A DNA stretch of 64,000 nt, taken from assembly GCF_000377565.1 (NCBI RefSeq), contig NZ_KB898355.1, positions 1 to 64,000 on the forward strand, in the 5' to 3' direction. Shown here piece after piece: positions 1 through 8,682 of the stretch (position 1 is the stretch's first letter; each line of letters begins with the position of its first letter). The stretch is from Rhizobium sp. 2MFCol3.1. GTDB lineage: Bacteria > Pseudomonadota > Alphaproteobacteria > Rhizobiales > Rhizobiaceae. A program made the translations under genes and the position numbers. The notes below the pieces were generated by a model. It saw only the letters and a list, made by a program, of their open reading frames with translations. It did not search any database and was not told the origin of the DNA.

Positions 1-207
1 GGAAGAAAATCGTGGCTGTTCAGCGATACCGTCGATGGAGCCAAAGCCAGCGCCGTGATCTACAGTCTCATGCTGACCTGCCGCGCCTGCGGCGTCGATC
101 CGCTCGCCTGGCTGCGCCATGCGCTCACTGAGTTGCCTCAGCGCAAAGAAACTGCCGGCATTGGCGACCTGCTGCCGTTCAACTTCTCCAGAAACTCAGC
201 CGCCTAA
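1..207 (+). pseudogene. IS66-family transposase, C-terminal end (cut by window start)
   Basis: Frame 1 is open from the first base to a TAA at 205-207 and gives 68 residues. The text contains KSWLFSDTVDGAKASAVIYS followed by a GVDPLAWLRHALTELP stretch, which is the C-terminal signature of IS66-type DDE transposases (TnpC/Orf3). The rest of the gene lies left of the window, so it cannot be told whether the element is intact. A terminal-repeat-like sequence follows at 274-283. The family call is firm. Whether this is a live gene or a remnant is open. Confidence 0.8.
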
Positions 208-273
208 TTAGCCGCATGTCGCTCTCAATGTAGCCGACCTGGCCCTAAAACAGCCGTCAACGCGCATGGAAAA

Positions 274-283
274 TCGCGCTTAC
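274..283 (+). mobile_element. probable right end of the IS66-family element
   Basis: TCGCGCTTAC at 274-283 is the inverse complement of GTAAGCGCGA. IS66-family elements typically start with GTAAGCG, so this is probably the outer end of the right terminal repeat, 67 bases after the transposase stop. The element would then end at 283 and any 8-bp target duplication would start at 284. The left end is outside the window, so the duplication cannot be tested here. Confidence 0.55.
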
Positions 284-757
284 CTTCATTTCGGCCTCAA
301 CGGTATTTCGTGTCTATAATAATCTATAAAAAGAGCGAGGTATAAAGCGATGCGGTTTCAACTTGGCCAGCTTTTGTAGAACGAGGGCACTGCATTAGCT
401 TCAACATCGACGTCGTATTGCTGCTTGGCGTGCTTGGACGGCCGGGAAATTGCAATCAGACGGACTTACTTGAGCGTGCTTTCAAAGTAGTCCGAGTGCC
501 AGTTTGAGCGCTCGTCTCCAGCCATTCGCGCTACGTTTCATCTTCAGATATGAATCCATGCCGCAGCCCGTGATATCTGCAGATTTTTGCTCCTTTTCCT
601 CGCGATTTTAGAATTCTGCAGGTTTAATACTCTATAAAAATTATAGAGTATTATAGGTGAAGCATCCGCTTCGATTTTCATTCGACGACCGCGTTCGAGG
701 GTGATGTCTATCGGACATCGAACGAGGGAAGTCGTGCTACTTGGGGATATCCATAAT
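284..757 (+). other. AT-rich intergenic region before the porin
   Basis: About 470 bases without a convincing gene. It contains several TCTATAA words (for example near 313-330) and one strong palindrome at 625-653, listed separately. A short frame at 351 stops after nine codons. The region probably holds the porin promoter and control sites. The junction with the insertion sequence at 283 suggests the far left part is not original to the locus. Confidence 0.5.
625..653. promoter_or_regulatory. perfect 13-bp inverted repeat upstream of the porin
   Basis: Arms TAATACTCTATAA (625-637) and TTATAGAGTATTA (641-653) are perfectly complementary around an AAA centre. It lies about 105 bases upstream of the porin start codon. 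It has the form of an operator for a dimeric regulator, or a promoter-overlapping site. No regulator in the window can be assigned to it with confidence. Confidence 0.55.
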
Positions 758-1813
758 ATGAGTATCAAGAGCCTCCTTCTCGGCTCCACGGCCGCACTTG
801 CGGCTTTTTCTGGCGCATACGCTGCGGACGCGATTGTCGCCGCAGAGCCTGAGGCCGTTGAATACGTTCGCGTTTGCGACGCCTACGGGACGGGTTATTT
901 TTACATTCCTGGCACGGAGACATGCCTGAAGATCAACGGCTACGTCCGCTTCCAGGTAGGCGCCGGCCCGAACCGCAGCGAGACTGTCGGCAATGGCTCG
1001 ACTGTTGCCAATAGAAGCGATTGGGATGCGTTCACACGTGGTCAGGTCCAGCTTACCGCCAAGAGTGACACGGAATACGGTCCTCTGACAGGCGTGATCG
1101 TTTTGCAGACGAACGCCGACAACGCTTCGTCCCAAGCGGCCATTCTCGACTCGGCGTATATCGACGTCGCCGGCATTCGCGCCGGTCTTTTCTACTCTTG
1201 GTGGGACGATGGTCTTTCCGGCGAGACCGATGAGATCGGTTCGGCAGTCACTTTGCATAATTCGTTGCGCTACCAATACGAAACGCCGGAGTTTTATGCA
1301 GGCTTGAGCGTCGATGAGCTGGAAGATGGGGTCTACCAGGTCGGTGAAAGCAGCAACAATGTTGGGATCGCTTTTGCTGTTGGCGGCAAAGCCGGTATCT
1401 TCAGCTACCAGGTCACTGGTGGCTTTGACACCGACAACAGCGATGGCGCTATTCGCGCCCTTGGCAACGTGAAGGTCGGCCCCGGAACGCTCGGACTAGC
1501 CGCAGTATACTCCTCCGGTCCAAACTCCTACTACAGCAAAGCCGAATGGGCCGCTGTGGCTCAGTACGCGATCGATGCGACCGACAAGCTGAAGATCACG
1601 CCGGCCGTTCAGTACTTCGGCAATTACTACGGAGCTAACAAGGCGGGGGTGCCGGACACGTTTAATGGTCTGGGCGATGCGTGGAAGGTCGGTGTCACCG
1701 TTGACTACCAAATCGCCGACAACCTCTATGCCAAGGCGACGCTCAACTATCTCGATCCGGACCGAGGCGACGACGTGACGACAGGTTTCTTCCGCCTGCA
1801 GAGAGCCTTCTAA
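758..1813 (+). CDS. outer-membrane porin (Porin_2 / RopA family)
   Basis: The 351-residue product is a general diffusion porin of the rhizobial RopA/Omp2b type, acting in the outer membrane. The start at 758 gives a clean signal peptide (MSIKSLLLGSTAALAAFSGAYA, cleavage after residue 22). An in-frame ATG at 701 would put 19 charged residues before it and is rejected. Family marks are the early pair of cysteines in VRVCDAYGTGYFYIPG and ETCLKINGYVRFQVG, alternating amphipathic beta strands and a C-terminal phenylalanine (RLQRAF). The length fits the family. It may feed the sugar and polyol importers encoded downstream with substrate. The 13-bp palindrome at 625-653 is a likely control site. Confidence 0.9.
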   Translation: MSIKSLLLGSTAALAAFSGAYAADAIVAAEPEAVEYVRVCDAYGTGYFYIPGTETCLKINGYVRFQVGAGPNRSETVGNGSTVANRSDWDAFTRGQVQLTAKSDTEYGPLTGVIVLQTNADNASSQAAILDSAYIDVAGIRAGLFYSWWDDGLSGETDEIGSAVTLHNSLRYQYETPEFYAGLSVDELEDGVYQVGESSNNVGIAFAVGGKAGIFSYQVTGGFDTDNSDGAIRALGNVKVGPGTLGLAAVYSSGPNSYYSKAEWAAVAQYAIDATDKLKITPAVQYFGNYYGANKAGVPDTFNGLGDAWKVGVTVDYQIADNLYAKATLNYLDPDRGDDVTTGFFRLQRAF

Positions 1814-1828
1814 AAGAGGCTAGTCGAA

Positions 1829-1858
1829 GGCCCCGATCCGTGACCAGGGATCGGGGCC
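1829..1858. terminator. stem-loop between convergent porin and LacI genes
   Basis: GGCCCCGATCC (1829-1839) pairs perfectly with GGATCGGGGCC (1848-1858) around an 8-base loop. It sits between two genes that converge, so it probably ends transcripts from both sides. There is no clear T-run. Confidence 0.65.
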
Positions 1859-1891
1859 AACCACCTAATCCGCTTCCCATCAAGCTTGACG

Positions 1892-2920
1892 CTACAGATT
1901 CTCACGCAACGAGATTTTCATAGGTACTGAGTGGATCGCAGGAGTACTCGACGGTTGGGCCGCAACCGGTGATTCCATTGTCTGCACCGCAAGGGCCGCA
2001 ACCCTGCCGAACTCGTGGCTTAGGGCCACGTCGATTACCTCGTCGATCAAGTGCTTCGGCGTCAGGTCGGAGATTTCGGCACTGACAACTCTGATCTTAG
2101 AATCAGGTCGCTCTTGTAAAGCGCGGACCACGCCGTCGATACCACCGCCGCCCATGTAGATACCGGAGAGTCCGGCGTTCTCGTCCAATAATTGTCTGGT
2201 CAGACGATAAGCGTTCTCGTCGTCTTCCATCGTCTGACGAGCCGGAAGAAGCTTGAAGTCGCTCTGCGCTTCCCGCAGGTAATTGAGAAAGCCAGCTTCG
2301 TACTCTTTCTGACAGAGATATTGTTCCGAGCCGATGAGCACGCCGATGGTGCTGCCTGGCGCGCAAAGCCGCGACATGAACCATCCGGCTGTTCTTCCGA
2401 GCTTCCAGCCGTTGGTTCCGATGAAGCCGGCGCGATGAGGCGCTGACAGGTCCGAAAGCAGCGCCCAGAAGGGCACGCCGCGCATCGCAAGCTCGTGTAT
2501 GGCCTGGTTGACGCGGGGATGTTCGATGCACACCCCGGCGATGCTGTCGCATTCGTCCGCCAGGCTGAGCAGCGCGTCGGCGATCGAGCGCGCGGACATA
2601 TCGTCAACGTGACGGATGATAGCCTTTCCCTTGATCTTGGTGGAGGCGTTGGTGGCATCGACCAGAGCCTTGGCGAAGCTGCCGTAGAGATGCCGCTCGC
2701 GTTTGTTCAGGACAAAGCCGAGGGTCTTTGCAGGCGCATCCTCGGACAGGCGCTGCCGCAGGCTGGGCACGCCCTTGAAGCCGATCTCTTGCGCGACGGA
2801 GAAGACATGTTCGGCCGTGGCCCGCTGCACTGGGCCGCGCTTGTTCATAATTCGATCGACGGTCGAAACACTGACGCCGGCGGCCTTCGCAAGATCGATG
2901 ATCGTAACGCGGTTTTTCAT
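1892..2920 (-). CDS. LacI-family transcriptional regulator
   Basis: A 342-residue repressor with an N-terminal LacI helix-turn-helix (about residues 4-50; IIDLAKAAGVSVSTVDRIMN) and a periplasmic-binding-protein-like effector domain from about residue 65. The recognition helix reads STVDR where classical LacI proteins read TVSR; the regulators at 13030 and 19824 share this change. It follows the dehydrogenase operon in the same direction, separated by a hairpin at 2970-3002, and may control that operon. ATATTAGC occurs both in its own upstream region (2954-2961) and at 7232-7239 near the operon promoter. The ligand is unknown, probably a sugar or polyol. Confidence 0.88.
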   Translation of the reverse strand: MKNRVTIIDLAKAAGVSVSTVDRIMNKRGPVQRATAEHVFSVAQEIGFKGVPSLRQRLSEDAPAKTLGFVLNKRERHLYGSFAKALVDATNASTKIKGKAIIRHVDDMSARSIADALLSLADECDSIAGVCIEHPRVNQAIHELAMRGVPFWALLSDLSAPHRAGFIGTNGWKLGRTAGWFMSRLCAPGSTIGVLIGSEQYLCQKEYEAGFLNYLREAQSDFKLLPARQTMEDDENAYRLTRQLLDENAGLSGIYMGGGGIDGVVRALQERPDSKIRVVSAEISDLTPKHLIDEVIDVALSHEFGRVAALAVQTMESPVAAQPSSTPAIHSVPMKISLRENL

Positions 2921-2969
2921 GATGACCGATCTGTAAGCGACGTTCCCGTGTGAATATTAGCTTTCAATG

Positions 2970-3002
2970 GGATACGGCAGTTTGTGTCAAGCTGCCGTAT
3001 CC
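2970..3002 (-). terminator. stem-loop after the cytochrome gene
   Basis: GGATACGGCAG (2970-2980) pairs perfectly with CTGCCGTATCC (2992-3002) around an 11-base loop. It follows the cytochrome c stop in the direction of transcription. It lacks a T-run, so it may act as a processing or partial termination signal between the dehydrogenase operon and the LacI gene. Confidence 0.5.
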
Positions 3003-3018
3003 TTCAAAGATAATCCAG

Positions 3019-4329
3019 TCAGTTCGTCGCGAGGTTTGGGCGGGCGGCGAGGGTCTGGCGCATCTTGGCGACATCCTCCGGACGAACCGGTGCGGCCGCG
3101 TTGCCCCAGGTGTTGCGGATGTAGGTCAGCGTCTCGGCAATCTGCCGATCATCCATCTTCCATTCGAAGGAGGGCATCCCGGCGCCGGTTGGCTTGTCGT
3201 GCGTGGCAACTGCTCGCGCACCCACCAGCATTGCACGGATCAGGTTCGTCGCATCGTCGGCCATGATCGCGTTATTGCCGGCGAAAGCAGGTATCATCGA
3301 CTTGATCCCTTCACCCTGCAAGCCGTGGCAGGCAGAGCAATTAACCTCGTAGCGAAGTGCTGCGGCCTTCATTTCCGGCTGGCTGGCCGGAATGGAAGCC
3401 GGAACTTCGGCCTTGGCGCCGCTAATGGACTTCAGATAGGTCGCGATGGCCTCGAGATCGGGGTCCGTCAGGTACTGGGTCGAATTCTCCACCGCCTCGG
3501 CCATCGGGCCGGACGCTATGGCGATATCGTTGGAGCCAGTCTTCAGGTATTCGACGATGCTCTCATTCGAAAGATGGCCGATGCCGGAATGCGGGTTTCC
3601 GGTGATGTCGGGTGCATACCAGTCGCCGAGGTTGCCGCCCTGCATAAGCCGGCTGGCAATCTCTGCTCCAAGGTTGTTACGCGGGCTGTGGCAGGCGGCG
3701 CAATGACCAGCGCCCTCGACGATGTACTTGCCACGGTTCCACGCCTCGGACTGTCCGGTATCTCCGGCAAAGCCCTTATTGTCGAAGAACAGCATGTTCC
3801 AGCCGGCCATGGCGAGACGGATATTATAGGGGAAGCGCATGCCGGCATTCTCATCGACGGCATTCTTTGCCGGCGTGATGGTGGACATGTAGGCCCAGAG
3901 GTCGTGCATGTCCTGATCGGTCAGCTTGGCATAGGCCGTATAGGTCATCGCGGGGTAGAAGAAGCCCTTCGAGCCTTGGCCATGCCGTACCGCATTGAAG
4001 AAATCGCGCTCCGTCATCTTGCCGATGCCGGTATCCCGGTCGGGCGTGATGTTCGACGACAACAGGGTGCCGAACGGTGTCTTGAACACGTAGCCACCGG
4101 CGAAGGGATCATTGCCCGGCACCGTGTGGCAGGCCATGCAGTCACCTGTTCGCATGACATATTCACCGCGCTTGATAGCCGCTGCATCGGTCGATTTGAC
4201 GTCGAACAGTGCGGTCGTGTCGTCTGCAACAGATGACCGGCTGGTATTCAAGCGGTCATAGGCCCAGTACCCGCAGCCGGCAATGCCGAGAACAACGACG
4301 GCGCCAAGCGCTTGTTTCCAGTTCGCCAT
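3019..4329 (-). CDS. tri-haem cytochrome c subunit of a membrane gluconate/alcohol dehydrogenase
   Basis: The 436-residue protein has an N-terminal membrane segment (about residues 7-24) and three CxxCH haem-binding motifs: C64-C67-H68, C210-C213-H214 and C331-C334-H335. This is the plan of the cytochrome subunit of gluconate 2-dehydrogenase and related periplasmic flavin dehydrogenases. It takes electrons from the FAD subunit and passes them to ubiquinone or a terminal oxidase. It starts 3 bases after the FAD-subunit gene ends, so the two are translationally linked. The family call is safe; the substrate of the complex (gluconate, 2-ketogluconate, sorbitol or another polyol) is not shown by the sequence. 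Confidence 0.88.
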   Translation of the reverse strand: MANWKQALGAVVVLGIAGCGYWAYDRLNTSRSSVADDTTALFDVKSTDAAAIKRGEYVMRTGDCMACHTVPGNDPFAGGYVFKTPFGTLLSSNITPDRDTGIGKMTERDFFNAVRHGQGSKGFFYPAMTYTAYAKLTDQDMHDLWAYMSTITPAKNAVDENAGMRFPYNIRLAMAGWNMLFFDNKGFAGDTGQSEAWNRGKYIVEGAGHCAACHSPRNNLGAEIASRLMQGGNLGDWYAPDITGNPHSGIGHLSNESIVEYLKTGSNDIAIASGPMAEAVENSTQYLTDPDLEAIATYLKSISGAKAEVPASIPASQPEMKAAALRYEVNCSACHGLQGEGIKSMIPAFAGNNAIMADDATNLIRAMLVGARAVATHDKPTGAGMPSFEWKMDDRQIAETLTYIRNTWGNAAAPVRPEDVAKMRQTLAARPNLATN

Positions 4330-4332
4330 CGA

Positions 4333-6108
4333 TCAGCCCTCCACCAGTGCGCCAGGGTTTTTCACATAAGTCTGGTGGATTGCCTGCGCCGTGCGGATCG
4401 CAAGCGCGCCGACGGTTCCTGTCGGGTTGTAGCCGGCATTGTTCGGGAAGGCAGAGGCGCCGACCACGAAAACGTTGTGGCAATCCCAGCTCTGTAGGTA
4501 GGTGTTGACGGCAGAGGTCTTTGGATCGGCACCCATGACCGCGCCGCCGATGACGTGGTCGGAGGCGACGACTGCGGTTGAGAAGGACTTGGCCGCGAAG
4601 TTGAATGGCGAGACCTGGGCAGCACCCATGGCCTTGGCCAATTCGACCGAGCGGTCCATGGTGAACTTCGCCATGTTGCGGTCGCTGGTGGCATAGTCAT
4701 ACGTCAGGCGGATCAGCGGCACGCCGAACTTATCCCTGTAGTTCGGATCAAGATCCATGTAACCACCCTTGACCGGCATGGAGCAGCCCTGATTGAAGAG
4801 CGTGCCGTAGTTCTGGTAGTATTTGGAATAGGCCTTCTTGAAGCCGGAACCCCAGCGCGGCGAGCCCGGCGGGATGTTGTTGGTCTTGGCGATCGGTTGG
4901 CCATCGCGCGACAGCGTCAGGATGCCGGCACCGCCGATGAAGTCCAGTTCGGAATGGTCGAAATTATCGCCATTGTAGTCGTCGATCTGCGAGCCGAGGC
5001 CACCTGCACCGATGAACGGATTGATCTGGTCGTCCTCGAACCACATGTCGGCGCCAGACACGGTCTGGAAGCTGAAGTTTCGGCCGACCACACCTTCTTG
5101 GGTGCGCGGATCATAGGGCTGGCCGATGCCCGAGGTCAGAAGCAGGCGGACGTTATCGACAATGAAGGCGGTCGAGCAGATGATGTCGGCCGGCTGTTCG
5201 ACCTCATTACCCTTCGCGTCGATATAGGTAACGCCGGTCGCCGTTTTGCCATCGCTGCTCTTGTTGATGCGCGTCACGCAGGCTTCGGTGATGACGGAGA
5301 AGTTGTCGCGCCGCATCAGGGTCGGGAAGATACAGGCCTGCGGCGAGGACTTCGAATAGTTGCCGCAGCCATAGTAGAGACAGAAGCCGCAATAGGTGCA
5401 TGGACCCATGCTGACGCCGAGCGGGTTGACGTAGGCCTGGCTGATATTGGCGACCGGAATGGTGAACGGGTGCAGGCCAAGGTCCTTGGCGCCCTTGTTG
5501 AAGAGTTCCATCATGCGCAGCGTTTTCAACGGCGGGGTCGGATAGTCGCGCTGGCGCGGCCCTTCAAACGGGTTGCCTTCCGACTGGATCTCGCCCTTTA
5601 GATTGCCGGCCTTGCCGGAAATGCCGGCGATCCGCTCCCAGCGGTCGTAAAAGGGTTCCAGCTCATCATAGGTGATGCCCCAGTCCTGCAACTGCATTTC
5701 GCCGTCTTCCGCGCGCTTCAGGCCGTACCGCTCGATCGTCTTCGAGCGAACCTGGAAGTCCCAAGACGAGAAGCGCCATGCCATGCCTGCCCAGTGGAAG
5801 CCGGCGCCGCCGACGCCACCGCCCAGTTCGTAGACGCCGAAGTCACGCTGCGGCGCTGCAATCTGGTCGACAGTGTTTCTGAACGTGGTGGTGAGATCAC
5901 GCGGCTTGCGCAGCAATTCCTTGCGGCTTGCCCAGCGCAGCTCGTCGGCGTCGACAGCAGGTGGGGTGTGGGTGGACGTATCGGTCCAGGGGCCGCGGTC
6001 GATCGCAACGACATTGAGGCCGGCACGCGTTAGCTCTTCGCACATCAGGGAGCCGGACCAGCCAAGTCCGATGACGACGACATCGGCCTTCGGGCGTTTC
6101 ATAACCAT
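4333..6108 (-). CDS. GMC-type FAD dehydrogenase, gluconate 2-dehydrogenase large subunit family
   Basis: A 591-residue flavoprotein with an N-terminal FAD-binding Rossmann motif (VVVIGLGWSGSLMCEEL, about residues 10-26). A cysteine cluster (CTYCGFCLYYGCG, near residue 240) resembles the Fe-S-binding cysteines of bacterial FAD glucose/sorbitol dehydrogenases. The C-terminal GMC active-site region carries the histidine in SDHVIGG and the asparagine in GYNPTGTVGALA. It has no signal peptide of its own; proteins of this type are exported with a Tat-signal small subunit, which is encoded just upstream. It oxidises a sugar, polyol or aldonate in the periplasm and hands electrons to the downstream cytochrome. 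AAGG lies at good spacing before the first ATG. Confidence 0.88.
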   Translation of the reverse strand: MVMKRPKADVVVIGLGWSGSLMCEELTRAGLNVVAIDRGPWTDTSTHTPPAVDADELRWASRKELLRKPRDLTTTFRNTVDQIAAPQRDFGVYELGGGVGGAGFHWAGMAWRFSSWDFQVRSKTIERYGLKRAEDGEMQLQDWGITYDELEPFYDRWERIAGISGKAGNLKGEIQSEGNPFEGPRQRDYPTPPLKTLRMMELFNKGAKDLGLHPFTIPVANISQAYVNPLGVSMGPCTYCGFCLYYGCGNYSKSSPQACIFPTLMRRDNFSVITEACVTRINKSSDGKTATGVTYIDAKGNEVEQPADIICSTAFIVDNVRLLLTSGIGQPYDPRTQEGVVGRNFSFQTVSGADMWFEDDQINPFIGAGGLGSQIDDYNGDNFDHSELDFIGGAGILTLSRDGQPIAKTNNIPPGSPRWGSGFKKAYSKYYQNYGTLFNQGCSMPVKGGYMDLDPNYRDKFGVPLIRLTYDYATSDRNMAKFTMDRSVELAKAMGAAQVSPFNFAAKSFSTAVVASDHVIGGAVMGADPKTSAVNTYLQSWDCHNVFVVGASAFPNNAGYNPTGTVGALAIRTAQAIHQTYVKNPGALVEG

Positions 6109-6146
6109 AAGAATACCTTGAAGATTTTTCAGATAACGGGAAAAGA

Positions 6147-6875
6147 TCAGTCGCGCGGGATCAGGCTGACGGGTTCCAGGCCAAGCTTCTGGCCGTTCTT
6201 GTCAGTATAGGCGCGGTAATCGTAACGAGCGCCGGGGAAGCCGATCATCTTCCAGCCGACCATATCCTTGTTTCCGCCATAGAGCGGATCGGCGAAATAG
6301 CCTTCGCGAACATTCTGGAGCATCAGCTCAAAAAATGCCTTGGTGTTGATGTCCGGACCGAGGCTGATCGTACCGTTTTCCATGCCTTCGAGGATCTCGT
6401 CCTGGCGGTTCGGCTGCAGATCGGCAAAGGATGCGCCATCCGTCTTGCGGGCATAGGCTTCGAGCGCCTTCAGGCCGGTGTCGTAGCGCTCACGCGGTGT
6501 AGCGATGAACTGCGGTACCTGCATCATCTCGTCGGCCTTCGGGTCGAGCGGCTTGTCGCGGTAAAGCGATTGCCCCTCGCCGAAGGGACCGGCGAGCTGG
6601 GCGTCGAGGAAGTCGAGACAGCCGGCCTCGCTTGCCGACGGGCCAAGCTCATCGGCTGGCATCAGGCGATCGAATACTACCTTCACCGTCTTATAATCGG
6701 TGTCATCTGTGAGCGAGAGCCGGACCCCGCCGCGGCGAATGCCTTGCGGCACAGAATCCGGGTTGAGCGCCATGTCCTCGGGATAGCCGTGCACTTCGGC
6801 AGCCTTGGCGGGAACGGCGAGCGCCGGTGCGGCCATGAGCGCACCGAGCGAGAATAGTGCTTGTCGTCTTTTCAT
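6147..6875 (-). CDS. gluconate 2-dehydrogenase small (gamma) subunit, Tat-exported
   Basis: The start at 6875 gives a 242-residue protein beginning MKRRQALFSLGALMAAPALA, a twin-arginine type signal. An ATG at 6896 adds seven residues and is less likely. The rest matches the gluconate 2-dehydrogenase subunit 3 family: an all-helical protein that binds the FAD subunit and carries the folded complex through the Tat system. It is the first gene of the three-gene operon 6875-3019. The long upstream region (6876-7684) must hold the promoter. Confidence 0.85.
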   Translation of the reverse strand: MKRRQALFSLGALMAAPALAVPAKAAEVHGYPEDMALNPDSVPQGIRRGGVRLSLTDDTDYKTVKVVFDRLMPADELGPSASEAGCLDFLDAQLAGPFGEGQSLYRDKPLDPKADEMMQVPQFIATPRERYDTGLKALEAYARKTDGASFADLQPNRQDEILEGMENGTISLGPDINTKAFFELMLQNVREGYFADPLYGGNKDMVGWKMIGFPGARYDYRAYTDKNGQKLGLEPVSLIPRD

Positions 6876-7684
6876 CGGATGCTTTCGATAGAGCATGCGA
6901 CAGCGGCCGCCGGCGTTGCCGAGGGTAAACTGTCGTGGGGGCGTTGGAAGGGATCCGCGAAGACTGCCAGACCAGTGGTCGGCGTTCGGCGGCGGAGGAG
7001 GAGGGTGCTTAAAAGCGTGCGTTCGGCGGGTGTACGCCGAAAAGACAGATCGATCCTCTGGATCGCTTCAAGGGGCTTTGGCTAATACGAATGTTCTGCA
7101 ACATTTTCACCTCGTGCCTCCCATCCGCTTCCTATGCTGTGGCATCCAACGCGACAAGACGACGCAACAAGAATTTGCGAGAGCACATCGAAACTCTTTC
7201 ATTATGAATGAAGGGATGATGGATGCGTGAGATATTAGCCAAACGATCAGTGTTTCTGAGGGCACGACAGAACGCTGTCTAAAGCGATAACCGAACCACC
7301 TTCGGATCGTCCGATGTGGTGCTGTGTGAACGCGATGCTTCCCAGAAAACGGCTGAAATCAACCACCGTCACCGACGCAACGTAAGTGTCCACTGATGTG
7401 GCTGATGAGTTGGAACGTCGGTTCTGAGCGTCCATTCACAAATACTGGACGAACCGCTCGCTTTGCTCGGAATTGCTGCCGCCTCGACCAATGCCGAACC
7501 TTTATCGAAGCCTAATACAAACGTCTTGACCTCGCTCAAAAATAATGGAATGAATATTTCATCGATGCAAGATTTCGGTCTATTTGTTTCATTAACGATG
7601 GCCGATCGATCGACTTCCTGGTGGGAGCCAGGAGTTCCGGCGTGAGGAGGGTGCGGCCGGACACCGTTTTATGGAGGAGAAAAC
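6876..7684. other. long divergent intergenic region (dehydrogenase operon / importer operon)
   Basis: About 800 bases with no gene I can support; small frames here lack ribosome sites and protein-like composition. Seen: a widely spaced inverted repeat TTTGGCTAATA (7077-7087) / TATTAGCCAAA (7233-7243), a short palindrome AATGTT-CTGC-AACATT at 7090-7105, and a purine-rich ribosome site (GGAGGAGA) just before the binding-protein start at 7685. It presumably contains both promoters and their operators. Confidence 0.6.
7077..7243. repeat. 11-bp inverted repeat pair, 145 bp apart
   Basis: TTTGGCTAATA at 7077-7087 is the exact inverse complement of TATTAGCCAAA at 7233-7243. ATATTAGC of the second copy recurs at 2954-2961 upstream of the LacI gene at 1892-2920. 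The arrangement would suit two operator halves joined by DNA looping. Function is inferred only. Confidence 0.4.
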
Positions 7685-8614
7685 ATGAAAAAGCTTATCT
7701 TGGGCGCAACGATGATGCTCGCCTTGTCGACGGCAGCGCACGCCGAAACCGTCGGCGTATCGATCGCCAAATTCGACGACAACTTTTTGACGGTTCTGCG
7801 CAACGGCATGAGCGACTACGCCAAAACGCTCAATGGCGTCACGCTGCAAGTTGAAGACGCGCAAAACGACGTTTCGAAGCAGCAGAGCCAGATCCAGAAC
7901 TTCATCGCTTCGAAGGTTGATGCGATCGTCGTCAATCCCGTCGATACCGATGCGACGGCCGCCATGTCGAAGCTTGCCGCCGATGCTGGCATCCCGCTCG
8001 TCTACGTGAACCGCCAGCCAGTTAACGTTGACACGCTGCCGGACAAGCAGGCATTCGTCGCGTCGAACGAGCAGGAATCCGGCACGCTGCAGACCAAGGA
8101 AATCTGCCGCATTCTCGGTGGCAAAGGCAAGGCCGTGGTTATCATGGGCGAGCTCTCCAACCAGGCCGCTCGCATGCGTACTCAGGACATTCACGACGTC
8201 ATCAAGACTGACGAGTGCAAGGGCATTGAAATCGTCGAAGAGCAGACCGCCAACTGGGATCGAACCCAGGGTTCCGACCTGATGACCAACTGGCTGTCAA
8301 GCGGTGTCGAATTCGATGCTGTCATCTCCAACAACGACGAAATGGCGATCGGCGCCATCCAGGCGCTGAAGGCAGCTGGCAAGGACATGAAGAAGGTTGT
8401 TGTCGGCGGCATCGATGCTACGCAGGACGCTCTGGCCTCCATGCAGGCGGGTGATCTCGACGTGACGGTATTCCAGGACGCTGCCGGTCAGGGCAAAGGC
8501 TCGATCGACGCCGCGCTGAAGCTTGCCAAGGGTGAAAAGGTCGACAAGAAGGTTTACATTCCCTTCCAGCTCGTCACGCCTGAAAACGTCAAGGACTTCG
8601 CTTCCAAGAACTGA
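7685..8614 (+). CDS. sugar ABC transporter substrate-binding protein, MocB/IbpA-like
   Basis: A 309-residue periplasmic binding protein of the RbsB type. The signal peptide is [20 protein letters not shown] with cleavage before [20 protein letters not shown]. The mature part has the two-lobed sugar-binding fold, with [17 protein letters not shown] and [17 protein letters not shown] segments typical of inositol and rhizopine binders. It is the first gene of an importer with the ATPase (8683) and permease (10263), and it precedes MocA- and MocDEF-like genes. That context favours myo-inositol or an O-methyl-inosamine (rhizopine) as ligand. A GC-rich stem-loop follows at 8625-8651, a common device for keeping the binding-protein message abundant. 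Confidence 0.82.
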   Translation: MKKLILGATMMLALSTAAHAETVGVSIAKFDDNFLTVLRNGMSDYAKTLNGVTLQVEDAQNDVSKQQSQIQNFIASKVDAIVVNPVDTDATAAMSKLAADAGIPLVYVNRQPVNVDTLPDKQAFVASNEQESGTLQTKEICRILGGKGKAVVIMGELSNQAARMRTQDIHDVIKTDECKGIEIVEEQTANWDRTQGSDLMTNWLSSGVEFDAVISNNDEMAIGAIQALKAAGKDMKKVVVGGIDATQDALASMQAGDLDVTVFQDAAGQGKGSIDAALKLAKGEKVDKKVYIPFQLVTPENVKDFASKN

Positions 8615-8624
8615 TGCTGTTGCC

Positions 8625-8651
8625 TGTGTGCGGGGCATCCCCCCGCACACA
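8625..8651 (+). terminator. intercistronic stem-loop after the binding-protein gene
   Basis: TGTGTGCGGGG (8625-8635) pairs perfectly with CCCCGCACACA (8641-8651) around a 5-base loop. It lies between the binding-protein stop and the ATPase ribosome site. It likely acts as a partial terminator or 3' stabiliser, giving more binding protein than membrane components. Confidence 0.65.
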
Positions 8652-8682
8652 TCGACCGCAGTGGGATCAGGGAGGATTTGAT

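Noticed and set aside
7247..7435. 62-residue frame in the divergent region
   Set aside because: No ribosome site and no protein-like composition; probably non-coding control DNA.
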